This document shows positions 1 to 6,922 of a DNA stretch of 47,802 bases, piece by piece. The notes under the pieces are model-generated. The model saw only the letters and a list, made by a program, of their open reading frames with translations, was not told the DNA's origin and did not search any database. This DNA comes from Deltaproteobacteria bacterium. Its GTDB lineage: Bacteria; Myxococcota_A; Polyangia; Polyangiales; JAFGIB01. The stretch is from positions 1 to 47,802 of the forward strand of contig JAFGIB010000188.1 in assembly GCA_016929805.1 (NCBI GenBank), written 5' to 3'. A program made the translations under genes and the position numbers. Every line of letters begins with the position of its first letter. Position 1 is the stretch's first letter.

Positions 1-100
1 CGATAATACCGTACGTCCGTTGTCGTCTGACAAGCGCGGGACAAGCCCGCGCGCTACGGCGTTTTCATGTTCGTCGACTAATTTTGGTTAATGCCTATGG
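1..100 (+). repeat. Repeat A, copy 1 (left arm of inverted repeat)
   Basis: These 100 bases recur as a reverse complement at 6129-6228 with 5 mismatches that I counted by eye. A partial direct copy lies at 6293-6353. The repeat contains a GC-rich palindromic core (GCGCGGGACAAGCCCGCGCG) and ends in GCCTATGG. Because it starts at the window edge, the real repeat may extend further left. It lies just upstream of the pilin genes, so the Tad-like module is framed by the two inverted copies. Confidence 0.85.
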
Positions 101-141
101 GGGCAGGGGCAGGGGCAGGGGCAGGGGCAGGGGCAGGGGCA
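100..141 (+). repeat. GGGGCA hexanucleotide tandem repeat (7 units)
   Basis: Seven perfect head-to-tail GGGGCA units directly abut the end of repeat A copy 1. The reading frames crossing it encode only low-complexity Gly-Arg or Gly-Ala, and no convincing gene covers it. Short tandem repeats of this kind vary in copy number by slippage. It lies about 340 bases upstream of the first pilin start, so a regulatory effect is conceivable but unproven. Confidence 0.9.
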
Positions 142-223
142 AGTTTTCTATATCAATACTACCAAAGGGCGAACCTATACGGCCACGTTGCCAGGTTGTT
201 TCGCCACCACTTTTTGAGAAGGT

Positions 224-270
224 ACCTTTTTTCGCGTTTCCGCCCGACGTTTTTTGCAACGTTAAGGTTA
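224..270 (+). repeat. Repeat B, solitary copy
   Basis: This carries the family B end ACGTTTTTTGCAACGTTAAGG, preceded by a TTTTTTCGCGTTTCCGCCCG block. The same block and end recur at 44797-44840 and, inverted, at 6390-6436 and 27781-27821. No matching left end is visible here, so this is either a solitary end or the right end of an element starting outside the window. The rest of 142-479 holds no gene that I can support. Confidence 0.7.
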
Positions 271-479
271 CCCATTCTTATCAGGGAGATTTTTTACCAT
301 TTTTTTCGCAACCGTTCCTACGCTCGGCCGATAAGGGAAACAGAGAGCCGAGTGAGCTTCTCAAAAAACCGAAATCAGCGCTCCATATCGGGGGCTCTAT
401 CTTCGGTCCATCGAAGCGCGCACGGCTCTCAGAAACCACGAATCGCTCGGCCTATTTCTGCCGGGAAAGGAAAAGCGCC

Positions 480-671
480 ATGAAAACGATGACTAGAATT
501 CGCTCGCTCGCGCTCGCTCGCGACATCGGGGGATTGTCCACGGTAGAATATGTAATTATATTATGTATATTAGCCGTTCTCGCTATCTCCACATGGAATT
601 CGTTCGGGAAAACCGTTCGGACGAAGATCGGAGCGGCGAATACGAGCATTTCCGGTATACCGACGCGCTGA
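480..671 (+). CDS. Flp/Tad-type pilin
   Basis: A 63-aa small pilin of the Flp family, the major subunit type of Tad pili, which are secreted after cleavage by a TadV/CpaA peptidase. The N-terminal basic leader ends in Gly-Gly, followed by LSTVEYVIIL, with the conserved Glu five residues into the mature form, and then a single hydrophobic helix. A prepilin peptidase gene lies 400 bases downstream, supporting the call. I chose the ATG at 480 because GGAAAGGAAAAG lies just upstream. The frame stays open further left to 84, but that part runs through repeats and is not protein-like. The family is clear; which pilus role it has is inferred. Confidence 0.82.
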   Translation: MKTMTRIRSLALARDIGGLSTVEYVIILCILAVLAISTWNSFGKTVRTKIGAANTSISGIPTR

Positions 672-857
672 GAATAAGGCCCATATTAAATCGATCAACT
701 ACTCTATTTTGTGCTCCGGTTAGAAACCGGGCCCAAACGTAGTGACTGAAATCGCCGATCTCGGGCCGCCGGCTTTTAGAAAGCCTTCGAACATCTCGCG
801 ATACTTTGAAGGAAACCTAGAGGTCGGCTTAGGCAAACGGCGAGTTGAGGCCAGCAA

Positions 858-1040
858 ATGCAGTTTGACCGACGAGCCCGTTTTTTTTTCAGTGATGACC
901 AGGGGACTGTTTATACGGAATACCTCGTAATCCTATTCCTGGTCGCGCTGGGCGCGGTAAGCGCGCTGATCGCGCTCGGCGTTCCATTATTGAAACTATT
1001 CTATTACCAACAAGCCGTGGTGTTACTTCCCTTTCCGTAG
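858..1040 (+). CDS. Second small Flp-like pilin
   Basis: A 60-aa protein with a basic leader, a DDQGTVYTEYLVIL cleavage-like segment (conserved Glu after the processing site) and one long hydrophobic helix, as in Flp pilins and minor pilins. It ends in a short hydrophobic tail rather than the polar tail usual for the family. GAGG upstream of the ATG at 858 supports the start. A run of nine T (881-889) sits in the leader-coding part, right before the cleavage region, and a one-base slip there would destroy the frame. It lies 33 bases upstream of the prepilin peptidase gene and is probably co-transcribed with it. The alternative is a pseudopilin. Confidence 0.68.
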   Translation: MQFDRRARFFFSDDQGTVYTEYLVILFLVALGAVSALIALGVPLLKLFYYQQAVVLLPFP

Positions 1041-1073
1041 CCGTCGAAGGTCAACTCAGATCTCGGAGGACCC

Positions 1074-1616
1074 GTGCTTTTTATCAGTCAACTGATCGTT
1101 CCCGTTTCGATCCTTGCCATCGCCTCGATCGCCGCGGTCACGGACGCAAGAAAAGGCGTGATCCCGAATTGGCTCACCCTTCCCGCGTTATTCGGCGCCC
1201 CTTCGGTTTATGGTCTAATCCAAGGAATCGACGCCTTTGTCTCTTCTCTTTTAGGGCTTTTTATCTGCGGCTTCGCGCCGTTTCTACTATTTATCCGGCG
1301 GGCAACAGGCGGCGGCGACGTCAAGCTCTTCGCTGCCATCGGATCGATCTGCGGAGTCCGCTGGGGGATGGAAATTGAGCTAATTTCGCTGATAGTCGCC
1401 GCTATCTACGCTTTGGCGCGGCTAGCTCTAAACGGTAAATTAATGCGAACGCTCACGAATTCGGGCTGGCTGTTGCTCGACTTGGTGCTACCGCGAGCTC
1501 GCCGCAAAGAGATTCGTCCCGAATACATGGCCAGCGTGCGAATGGGCGGAGCGGTTTTGGTCGCCGCGCTTTGGGTCATACTGAAAAACTATCCAAACCA
1601 GTGGATGCTGCCATGA
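1074..1616 (+). CDS. cpaA: A24 prepilin peptidase (TadV/CpaA)
   Basis: A 180-aa polytopic inner-membrane aspartic protease that removes the leader of Flp-type pilins and pseudopilins. The two catalytic aspartates of the family are visible in TDARKGVIPN (about residue 25) and GGGDVKLFAAIG (about residue 81, the GxGD motif). About five or six membrane helices are predicted by eye, and the N-terminal methyltransferase domain of PilD is absent, as is normal for TadV/CpaA. The start is a GTG at 1074 preceded by CGGAGGA. The stop overlaps the ATG of the next TadE-like gene (ATGA at 1613-1616), indicating translational coupling. Together with the flanking pilin genes this makes the call strong. Confidence 0.92.
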   Translation: MLFISQLIVPVSILAIASIAAVTDARKGVIPNWLTLPALFGAPSVYGLIQGIDAFVSSLLGLFICGFAPFLLFIRRATGGGDVKLFAAIGSICGVRWGMEIELISLIVAAIYALARLALNGKLMRTLTNSGWLLLDLVLPRARRKEIRPEYMASVRMGGAVLVAALWVILKNYPNQWMLP

Positions 1617-2575
1617 CTGCTGAGCCGACGCGATCGGCCGCAGGGGCGGTCTATCTTGAGTTCCTTATTGCGTTTGTACCGATTTTCCTATTCTTCTTGG
1701 GAATCGTCCAACTCGCATTCATCGCCTCCGCAAAGCTCGTGGTCAAGCATGCGGCTGTCATGGGAGCGCGTTCCGCGATCGTGGTCCTGGAAGATGATCA
1801 CAGCGAGTATAAAACGGAGGGGTTCGGTGTAATCGACTATCGCGGCGGCCGCGCCCGGCGTCCCTCCTTTGAAACAACGCTGAGCGGCGTTCAACGGTGG
1901 TTTGGAAACGAAGCAACCAATGTTGATCATGCGCTCTTCTATAGTCGAGGCGGGCCGCGCCTACGAGACATTCGTTTTGCAGTCTATATGCCTCTTTTAG
2001 CCATATCCCCCTCGATAGATCAAATCGGCCTCTGGTTCGGAATCGATCGCAACCCTTACGCTCAGCCGTCCCGCGCCGGTGAAAGTCTACGCTCGGCGAT
2101 TGGCGAGCATCCCGAGCTTCGCTTTGCCGCGGGGCTTCTTTACAACCGCGTTGCGGCCGCGATTACCTTTCCAACAGGGCCCGGCGCCGATTCGTTTGTG
2201 CGATCGGCCTTCGGTCCGAACGATACGGTAACAGTTCGCGTCACCTATCTCTACCCTTGCGCCGTGCCGCTCGCGTCGCGATTCGTGTGTAATTCCCTTT
2301 TGGATATCGCCGGTGTCGGCCGTTCGTTGAGCGAAATCGGGAGGACAATCGAGAATATCGGCCCTTCCGACATTCCGAGTTTGCAGCAGCAATACCAAAG
2401 TATCTCCCGCGATCTACCCCGTCGGGCGGGCCGATATCGACAAATCGCGCACGAACTCAGTTACGCGGAAATACCCGGTCTCTTGCTGCCGATGATGCTG
2501 ACTTCCACGTATTTCGTCGCGCTTCGCGCCGAGGCCAGCATGCCGATTCAAGGCGCTGATTACTACAGAAGATAA
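1613..2575 (+). CDS. TadE-like pseudopilin/pilus assembly protein
   Basis: A 320-aa protein with a short cytoplasmic leader and an N-terminal hydrophobic segment starting AGAVYLEFLIAFVPIFLFFL (about residues 10-30). This is the TadE-like pattern, with Glu in the pseudopilin position. A large periplasmic domain of unknown fold follows. TadE/TadG-type proteins are minor components or assembly factors of Tad pili. It is longer than typical TadE (about 150-200 aa). The start at 1613 overlaps the cpaA stop; an upstream ATG at 1571 in the same frame lies inside cpaA and is less likely. The next gene begins 6 bases after the stop, so these are one operon. Confidence 0.78.
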   Translation: MTAEPTRSAAGAVYLEFLIAFVPIFLFFLGIVQLAFIASAKLVVKHAAVMGARSAIVVLEDDHSEYKTEGFGVIDYRGGRARRPSFETTLSGVQRWFGNEATNVDHALFYSRGGPRLRDIRFAVYMPLLAISPSIDQIGLWFGIDRNPYAQPSRAGESLRSAIGEHPELRFAAGLLYNRVAAAITFPTGPGADSFVRSAFGPNDTVTVRVTYLYPCAVPLASRFVCNSLLDIAGVGRSLSEIGRTIENIGPSDIPSLQQQYQSISRDLPRRAGRYRQIAHELSYAEIPGLLLPMMLTSTYFVALRAEASMPIQGADYYRR

Positions 2576-2581
2576 ACGATC

Positions 2582-4552
2582 ATGAATCCAACTCGCTTAA
2601 AAAAACCTTTTTGGCTCTTTCGTCTTGGAACCGATCAAAAAGGCGCCATTATGTTAATGGGCGTGTTTATGGCGGTCTTACTCGCTGCCTTCCTTTATTA
2701 CGTCATCGGCGTCGGCGATGCGCTGATGCACAGGGAAAGCATGCAAGACGCGGCTGACGCCGCGGCTTTTTCCGCCGCGGTGGTTCACGCCCGCGGGATG
2801 AATGTCATCGTATTGATCAACATCGTGATGGCCGCGCTGTTGGCCGTGATCGTAGCGCTAAAACTCGTCGAAACGCTGATCATCGCTGCGATGGTTTTGA
2901 TCTCCGTATTGAGTTTCTTCAGCGCGGGGACCGCCGCCGCCGCTCTTCCCGAATTGGAGAGCCTGCGTCGAAGCGTGCATCAACAAGCGGAAGCGGCAAA
3001 AAAAATAGTCTTTCCTCAACTCAAGATATTGCACAAAACCGCCCGAGCGGTACGCAGTGTCGTTCCGCCTGCCGCGGAGCTCCGCGTGCTCGATACCGTG
3101 GTCGGTCACTACAATCCCCCCGCCTATTTCGGAATCGTGATCCCCAACCGACGAACGCTGCCGACGGCGAACGATCGATTTAACGTCCTGTGCGAAAAAG
3201 CGGGAGATAAAGTCGGCGCATTAATAGGACTACCGTTTACGAAATTCGGCGGGGCCGTCGGTGATATTATCGGCGACGCTATACGAGACGCCGCGGGAAA
3301 TGCGGCGGGCTCGCTCTCCAACTGGTTCTGCGGGGCCGGGAAGCCGGACTTCGAGCCGATCAAGCTAAGCTATACGCAAACGCTGCCGGTTTTATCGTCG
3401 CGTGAGCGCTGCATCGAATACGAAAAATATATCGGCAAGGACAGGTATGACAAAACCGAACACAAGCGCTTGTGTGAAGAGGCGGAAATCCAAGAACAGG
3501 CCTCGGAGCCGAAGCCGACGACCGGCTATTGCCGCTACGAAGGCCAAGCTGATGAGCGTTGCCGGCCCTATTGGGAGCGGGTTACGGCGGCTCGCCTTCA
3601 GTGTAAACCCGAGCCAGACGCGGATCTGCGGAATTATCGCTGGCAAGAACAGCGAATCCGATTTTTTTATCAATATCAAGGACCAGCCGTCGGCTGGGCA
3701 CCGGTGAGCGAGGTGGTCGAATCGCGCGTCGTGCGGGGCCTTGGGCCGCCCTGCAAACAAAGCGACTGGAATCTCACCGGCGGTCGGCTCGATGGCGAGA
3801 GCACCCTACCGGTCTGTAGCGAATACGACGAGTCTCGCTGTGAAAAACCGCGGAAACCGGAGGCCGGGCAATCCGGCGACATAATATACCGACCTCTCGC
3901 CGGTCAAACGACGACACCGTGTGAATTCAAGCGGGTAATGCAGGTCTTCGACTGCGAGCGAGAGGCCGAACGCTCGCTGGATCCCGAAGTCAACCAAAAG
4001 GATACGCTGACTCAAGAGGACAAAAAAGTCAGAACCGTAGCGCTGCCTCAACGGATAGAGAACGTCGATCTCGGTTCTGAGGATTTTCAGCTCCGTTCGG
4101 TGGTCTACGGTCGTCCAAGCTCCGCCTTGAGTTTTGCGGCGGAGGCGGTGATCAAAATCGCAAGTTGGGGAGAGGCGAACTCGTCCATGATAGCCATATA
4201 CGATCAGGCGCGTCAACTCGGAAGGCTATCCGTAGCGCAAGCCGAGTACTACTACTCGGGCAACGAGGATCGCGACCAGTGGATGTGGCATATGTATTGG
4301 CGCGCGCGACTTCGACGCTTTCGCTTACCTCAAGAGAAAGCAAACCACAAGCGCGGTACGATACCGGGCGATCGCGATCCGATAGACGCGCAATTCGCCT
4401 CCGGCGACGACGAATTGCCAAAAGACCTCGGACACGCCTTCGAGTTATCTAAAAGCCGAAACGGCGGAACAGACGACGAGCAAGGGGCCGGCAAACAAAG
4501 TCAGCGCATCAACCGAGACCTAAATCTGTTAAATTCCCTTGTGCTTCATTGA
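2582..4552 (+). CDS. TadG-like pilus assembly protein
   Basis: A 656-aa protein with a basic N-terminus, a transmembrane helix at about residues 21-45 (GAIMLMGVFMAVLLAAFLYY), then MQDAADAAAFSAAVVHARGMN. This Asp/Ala-rich segment after the helix is the signature of Tad/TadG-like proteins. A second hydrophobic stretch (about 75-115) follows, then a large Cys-containing, Arg/Glu-rich exported region with no domain I recognise. Typical TadG has a VWA region, and I see no clear DxSxS MIDAS motif here. It lies 6 bases after the TadE-like gene. Its role is probably in pilus assembly or anchoring, inferred from position and the N-terminus only. Confidence 0.72.
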   Translation: MNPTRLKKPFWLFRLGTDQKGAIMLMGVFMAVLLAAFLYYVIGVGDALMHRESMQDAADAAAFSAAVVHARGMNVIVLINIVMAALLAVIVALKLVETLIIAAMVLISVLSFFSAGTAAAALPELESLRRSVHQQAEAAKKIVFPQLKILHKTARAVRSVVPPAAELRVLDTVVGHYNPPAYFGIVIPNRRTLPTANDRFNVLCEKAGDKVGALIGLPFTKFGGAVGDIIGDAIRDAAGNAAGSLSNWFCGAGKPDFEPIKLSYTQTLPVLSSRERCIEYEKYIGKDRYDKTEHKRLCEEAEIQEQASEPKPTTGYCRYEGQADERCRPYWERVTAARLQCKPEPDADLRNYRWQEQRIRFFYQYQGPAVGWAPVSEVVESRVVRGLGPPCKQSDWNLTGGRLDGESTLPVCSEYDESRCEKPRKPEAGQSGDIIYRPLAGQTTTPCEFKRVMQVFDCEREAERSLDPEVNQKDTLTQEDKKVRTVALPQRIENVDLGSEDFQLRSVVYGRPSSALSFAAEAVIKIASWGEANSSMIAIYDQARQLGRLSVAQAEYYYSGNEDRDQWMWHMYWRARLRRFRLPQEKANHKRGTIPGDRDPIDAQFASGDDELPKDLGHAFELSKSRNGGTDDEQGAGKQSQRINRDLNLLNSLVLH

Positions 4553-4576
4553 ACGCTAACCGAGCTGGCGAAAGCG

Positions 4577-5092
4577 ATGGATATTCGAAGCAAACAAGCA
4601 GGCGCCGTGTCGATAGAAGCGATAATCTTATTACCGGTATTCTTATTGATATTCGCCGGGGTTCTTTTGATGCAACGGCTTTGGGAAAGCAAACAACAAG
4701 CCTTGGTTCGAGCTCGAAGCTGCGCGTGGGAATACGCGAACAACGGATGCGATCGCGAAACCCTTTCTAAAGATTGCAGAAAGGAGGTGCGAGATGCCAA
4801 CGGCGTCGGGGGTGACAATCGGCTGGAGAAAGATATGAACGGCGGGGTATTGGACGGCCTCGGGGAAATTCCGATCGTCGGGCCGGTCGTCGCCGGGCTT
4901 TTCTCCAGCGCACTGCTGGCGCGGGTCGAGCGCTCGGTCCAACGCTCGCCGCTTGTTAGCGAAGGCAACTCGATCGTTGTTGGAAGCTACTATCTCATGT
5001 GTAACGAGAGGAAGCGCGATATGTTGGATCTCATCGAAACCGCTTTTGAGCAGACCTTGGCACGGAACGCGAATGACGAAAATGGCCTCTAG
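4577..5092 (+). CDS. TadE-like pseudopilin (second)
   Basis: A 171-aa protein beginning with a short leader and KQAGAVSIEAIILLPVFLLI, an excellent TadE-like N-terminus with Glu at the fifth position after the likely processing site. A Cys-containing soluble domain of about 135 residues follows. It starts 24 bases after the TadG-like gene, on the same strand. TadE-like proteins are minor pilins or assembly partners of TadG in Tad machines. Two TadE-like genes plus a TadG-like gene match the usual TadE/F/G trio, so this could correspond to TadF. That assignment is inferred from order, not from sequence. Confidence 0.75.
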   Translation: MDIRSKQAGAVSIEAIILLPVFLLIFAGVLLMQRLWESKQQALVRARSCAWEYANNGCDRETLSKDCRKEVRDANGVGGDNRLEKDMNGGVLDGLGEIPIVGPVVAGLFSSALLARVERSVQRSPLVSEGNSIVVGSYYLMCNERKRDMLDLIETAFEQTLARNANDENGL

Positions 5093-5165
5093 ATCGGACG
5101 ATACAGCCTTGATCAGGCCGCGTTACAACGAAAATTCCAATCATAAAAACTCCGGAGCGATAGTT

Positions 5166-6098
5166 ATGTCATCGATTAATCACGGTCTCGTTCGTCCCAC
5201 CGGCAAGGTTATCCGATTTATCTCGTGCGCGATCGCAATTCAAATCTTGCTCGTTTTGTTCAGCGTCAGGGCAACCCACGCCGAGATCAACCGGCTGATA
5301 ACCGACGTCGGATCTCACATGATGCGATATCCTGACGCCCGGTATCAGGATCAGCCCCGCCGGCTCTACCTGAACGGCGTCTCGCTGCGATTCGCTTCCG
5401 GCTCGACGGCGCACTCGCTCGATCGGGTTCTCGATTTCTTTCAGAGCGAATGTCATGAGCGCAATCGCGATTTATCCGATCAGATAGATGATCTGATTCG
5501 TAAAGGAAAGTCCCGAGTCGACCGTAACCGTTATCCTTTTCTAGACGGAGTATGGCGCCATCGTACAAAGCGGCGTGGCTTCGTAGCTTGTCTCGACACA
5601 GGCGCCGATTGGCTGAATCCCGAGCGGGTTGCCGAGCGGATTCGACGATTTCTGACAAGCGGCGACCTGGCGTATATCGGCCAGCTCCGATACGTTATTG
5701 TGGAGCGTGGTCAGCAGGGAACTTCATTCGTCGCGTTTTGGACGGAAGGAAGCGCGAATCTACTCAAGATGCTACCGACTGAGAACGACGCTCCGGGTCT
5801 CGACCTTCCCGAGATACCCAGACCGCCCGAATCACGACGCCTGCTCTCCGCCTGGGAAAAGAACCTTACCGTCGCACTCATGATCTACTCGACATCGATT
5901 GCAGATAGCGCGAATTTTAAGGGCTTTTACCAAAAGCATCTTCAACAAGCCGGATGGCGGATTCTCTTTAGTAAACGAGCGGACGGGCGGGATCACCGGG
6001 TCGAGATCATCGCGGAGAAGAACGGCAAAGCCGTAACCTTGGGCTTCTATTCCCACGGCGATGACGGGGGTATCGTAACTATGTCAAAGATGAATTGA
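5166..6098 (+). CDS. Exported protein of unknown function in Tad-like cluster
   Basis: A 310-aa protein that I do not recognise. It has a basic start, then a hydrophobic segment (VIRFISCAIAIQILLVLFSV) ending in ATHAEI, a good Sec signal peptide, so the mature protein is probably periplasmic. The remainder is soluble, mixed alpha/beta and basic, with no obvious catalytic motif. I chose the ATG at 5166 because CGGAGCGA lies upstream and the signal peptide then sits at the N-terminus. The frame is open further left, and an ATG at 5073 would overlap the preceding gene. It is the last gene before the inverted repeat at 6129. A pilus-associated role is suggested only by position. Confidence 0.65.
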   Translation: MSSINHGLVRPTGKVIRFISCAIAIQILLVLFSVRATHAEINRLITDVGSHMMRYPDARYQDQPRRLYLNGVSLRFASGSTAHSLDRVLDFFQSECHERNRDLSDQIDDLIRKGKSRVDRNRYPFLDGVWRHRTKRRGFVACLDTGADWLNPERVAERIRRFLTSGDLAYIGQLRYVIVERGQQGTSFVAFWTEGSANLLKMLPTENDAPGLDLPEIPRPPESRRLLSAWEKNLTVALMIYSTSIADSANFKGFYQKHLQQAGWRILFSKRADGRDHRVEIIAEKNGKAVTLGFYSHGDDGGIVTMSKMN

Positions 6099-6128
6099 AC
6101 CTCATTGTAAAAGCGTAAGCGCTCAGGC

Positions 6129-6228
6129 CCATAGGCACTAACCAAAATTAGTCGACAAACATGAAAACGCCGTAGCGCGCGGGCTTGTCCTGCGCTTATC
6201 AGACGACAACGGACATACGGTATTATCG
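6129..6228 (-). repeat. Repeat A, copy 2 (right arm of inverted repeat)
   Basis: This is the reverse complement of 1-100 at 95 of 100 positions. It begins 30 bases after the last gene of the Tad-like module. Together with the partial copy at 6293-6353 it could also form a large stem-loop, because those two copies face each other and both carry the CAGGCCC/GCCTATGG edge. Confidence 0.88.
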
Positions 6229-6292
6229 CAAGCATTTTATTCGTGGAATGATGGTTTTTCCGCACAACAATTCGTGGTTGGGTTACGGTTTT

Positions 6293-6353
6293 GCGCGGGA
6301 CAAGCCCCCGCGCTACGAAGTTTTTCGCTGTTATTTATGGTTAACGCCTATGG
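6293..6353 (+). repeat. Repeat A, partial diverged copy 3
   Basis: GCGCGGGACAAGCCC, then CGCGCTACG, a T-rich spacer and TTATGGTTAACGCCTATGG match repeat A copy 1 in the same orientation with several mismatches and small gaps. It lies 65 bases from copy 2 in the opposite orientation, giving a local inverted pair. Confidence 0.7.
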
Positions 6354-6389
6354 CGTTCAGGCCCCAGTCGAGTATCCCCGTGAACGTTA

Positions 6390-6522
6390 CCTCAACATTG
6401 CAAAAAACGTCGAGGGGAAAAACGCGAAAAAGGCAATGAAATAAGGGCGCGCGGTGCCTTAGTTCGCGCCGTTTTTCGCTAGCAAAGCGCTTTACGCCGA
6501 CGGATTTTCTGCAACGTTAAGG
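6390..6522 (+). repeat. Repeat B element with inverted ends (about 133 bp)
   Basis: The left end reads CCTCAACATTGCAAAAAACG. The right end is the imperfect reverse complement, ending TTTTCTGCAACGTTAAGG. The interior carries CCTTAGTTCGCGC and AAGCGCTTTACGCCGACGG. The element at 44648-44840 has the same blocks in the opposite orientation, so this is one family. No open frame of substance lies inside. The structure resembles a MITE-like non-autonomous element. Confidence 0.7.
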
Positions 6523-6708
6523 GTTACGTTGGGATCACTTTCTCCCCGCTGGCGGAACGGGCGGAACGCCCATCGCGCCGTTAGAAGAGTCAGCCCAGCG
6601 CGGAACCTGAAAACCCTCTCTACCGGCCGATCCGTCCGTACGTAAACGTCCCGAGCATGCGAACGCGCAGAGATAGCAGATTAATAATAGACAATATCTA
6701 AGAACTCT

Positions 6709-6874
6709 CCGCAAAATAAACGATTCGAGACCGGGCGCGTCGGCGGGATACGATCGCGAGCGCGCCCGGAGGAAAAATCGCAGCAATAGCAGCGCTATTT
6801 CGAGGATTTTTCCGAGAACGAAAGCCGCAAGCGCACTCGCCCACGCGCTCGCAACCGGATCGTTTATTTCGCGG
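6709..6874 (-). repeat. Repeat C element, copy 1 (about 166 bp)
   Basis: The ends CCGCAAAATAAACGAT and ATCGTTTATTTCGCGG are inverted repeats (15/16). The interior, read on the minus strand, contains CTCGGAAAAATCCTCGAAAT followed by a TTTTTCC block and GGGCGCGCTCGCGATCG. The same interior occurs at 26483-26655 and, truncated by the window end, at 47719-47802. A hydrophobic open frame spanning 6535-6930 on the minus strand is largely made of this repeat, and I do not call it a gene. Confidence 0.75.
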
Positions 6875-6922
6875 AGAGTCCTAACCACCGGTCGTGTGAT
6901 AGGCATAGACGATCGCCTTCCC

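Noticed and set aside
84-479. Open frames through the GGGGCA tract and repeat B upstream of the first pilin
   Set aside because: They are low-complexity and built from repeats; the pilin start at 480 has its own ribosome site.
881-889. T9 run as a sequencing error causing a frameshift
   Set aside because: The frame with nine T gives a complete, pilin-like protein with leader and Glu, so the sequence as given is coherent.
3402-4452. Several frames on both strands inside the TadG-like gene
   Set aside because: They overlap a continuous, operon-placed gene and show no family features.
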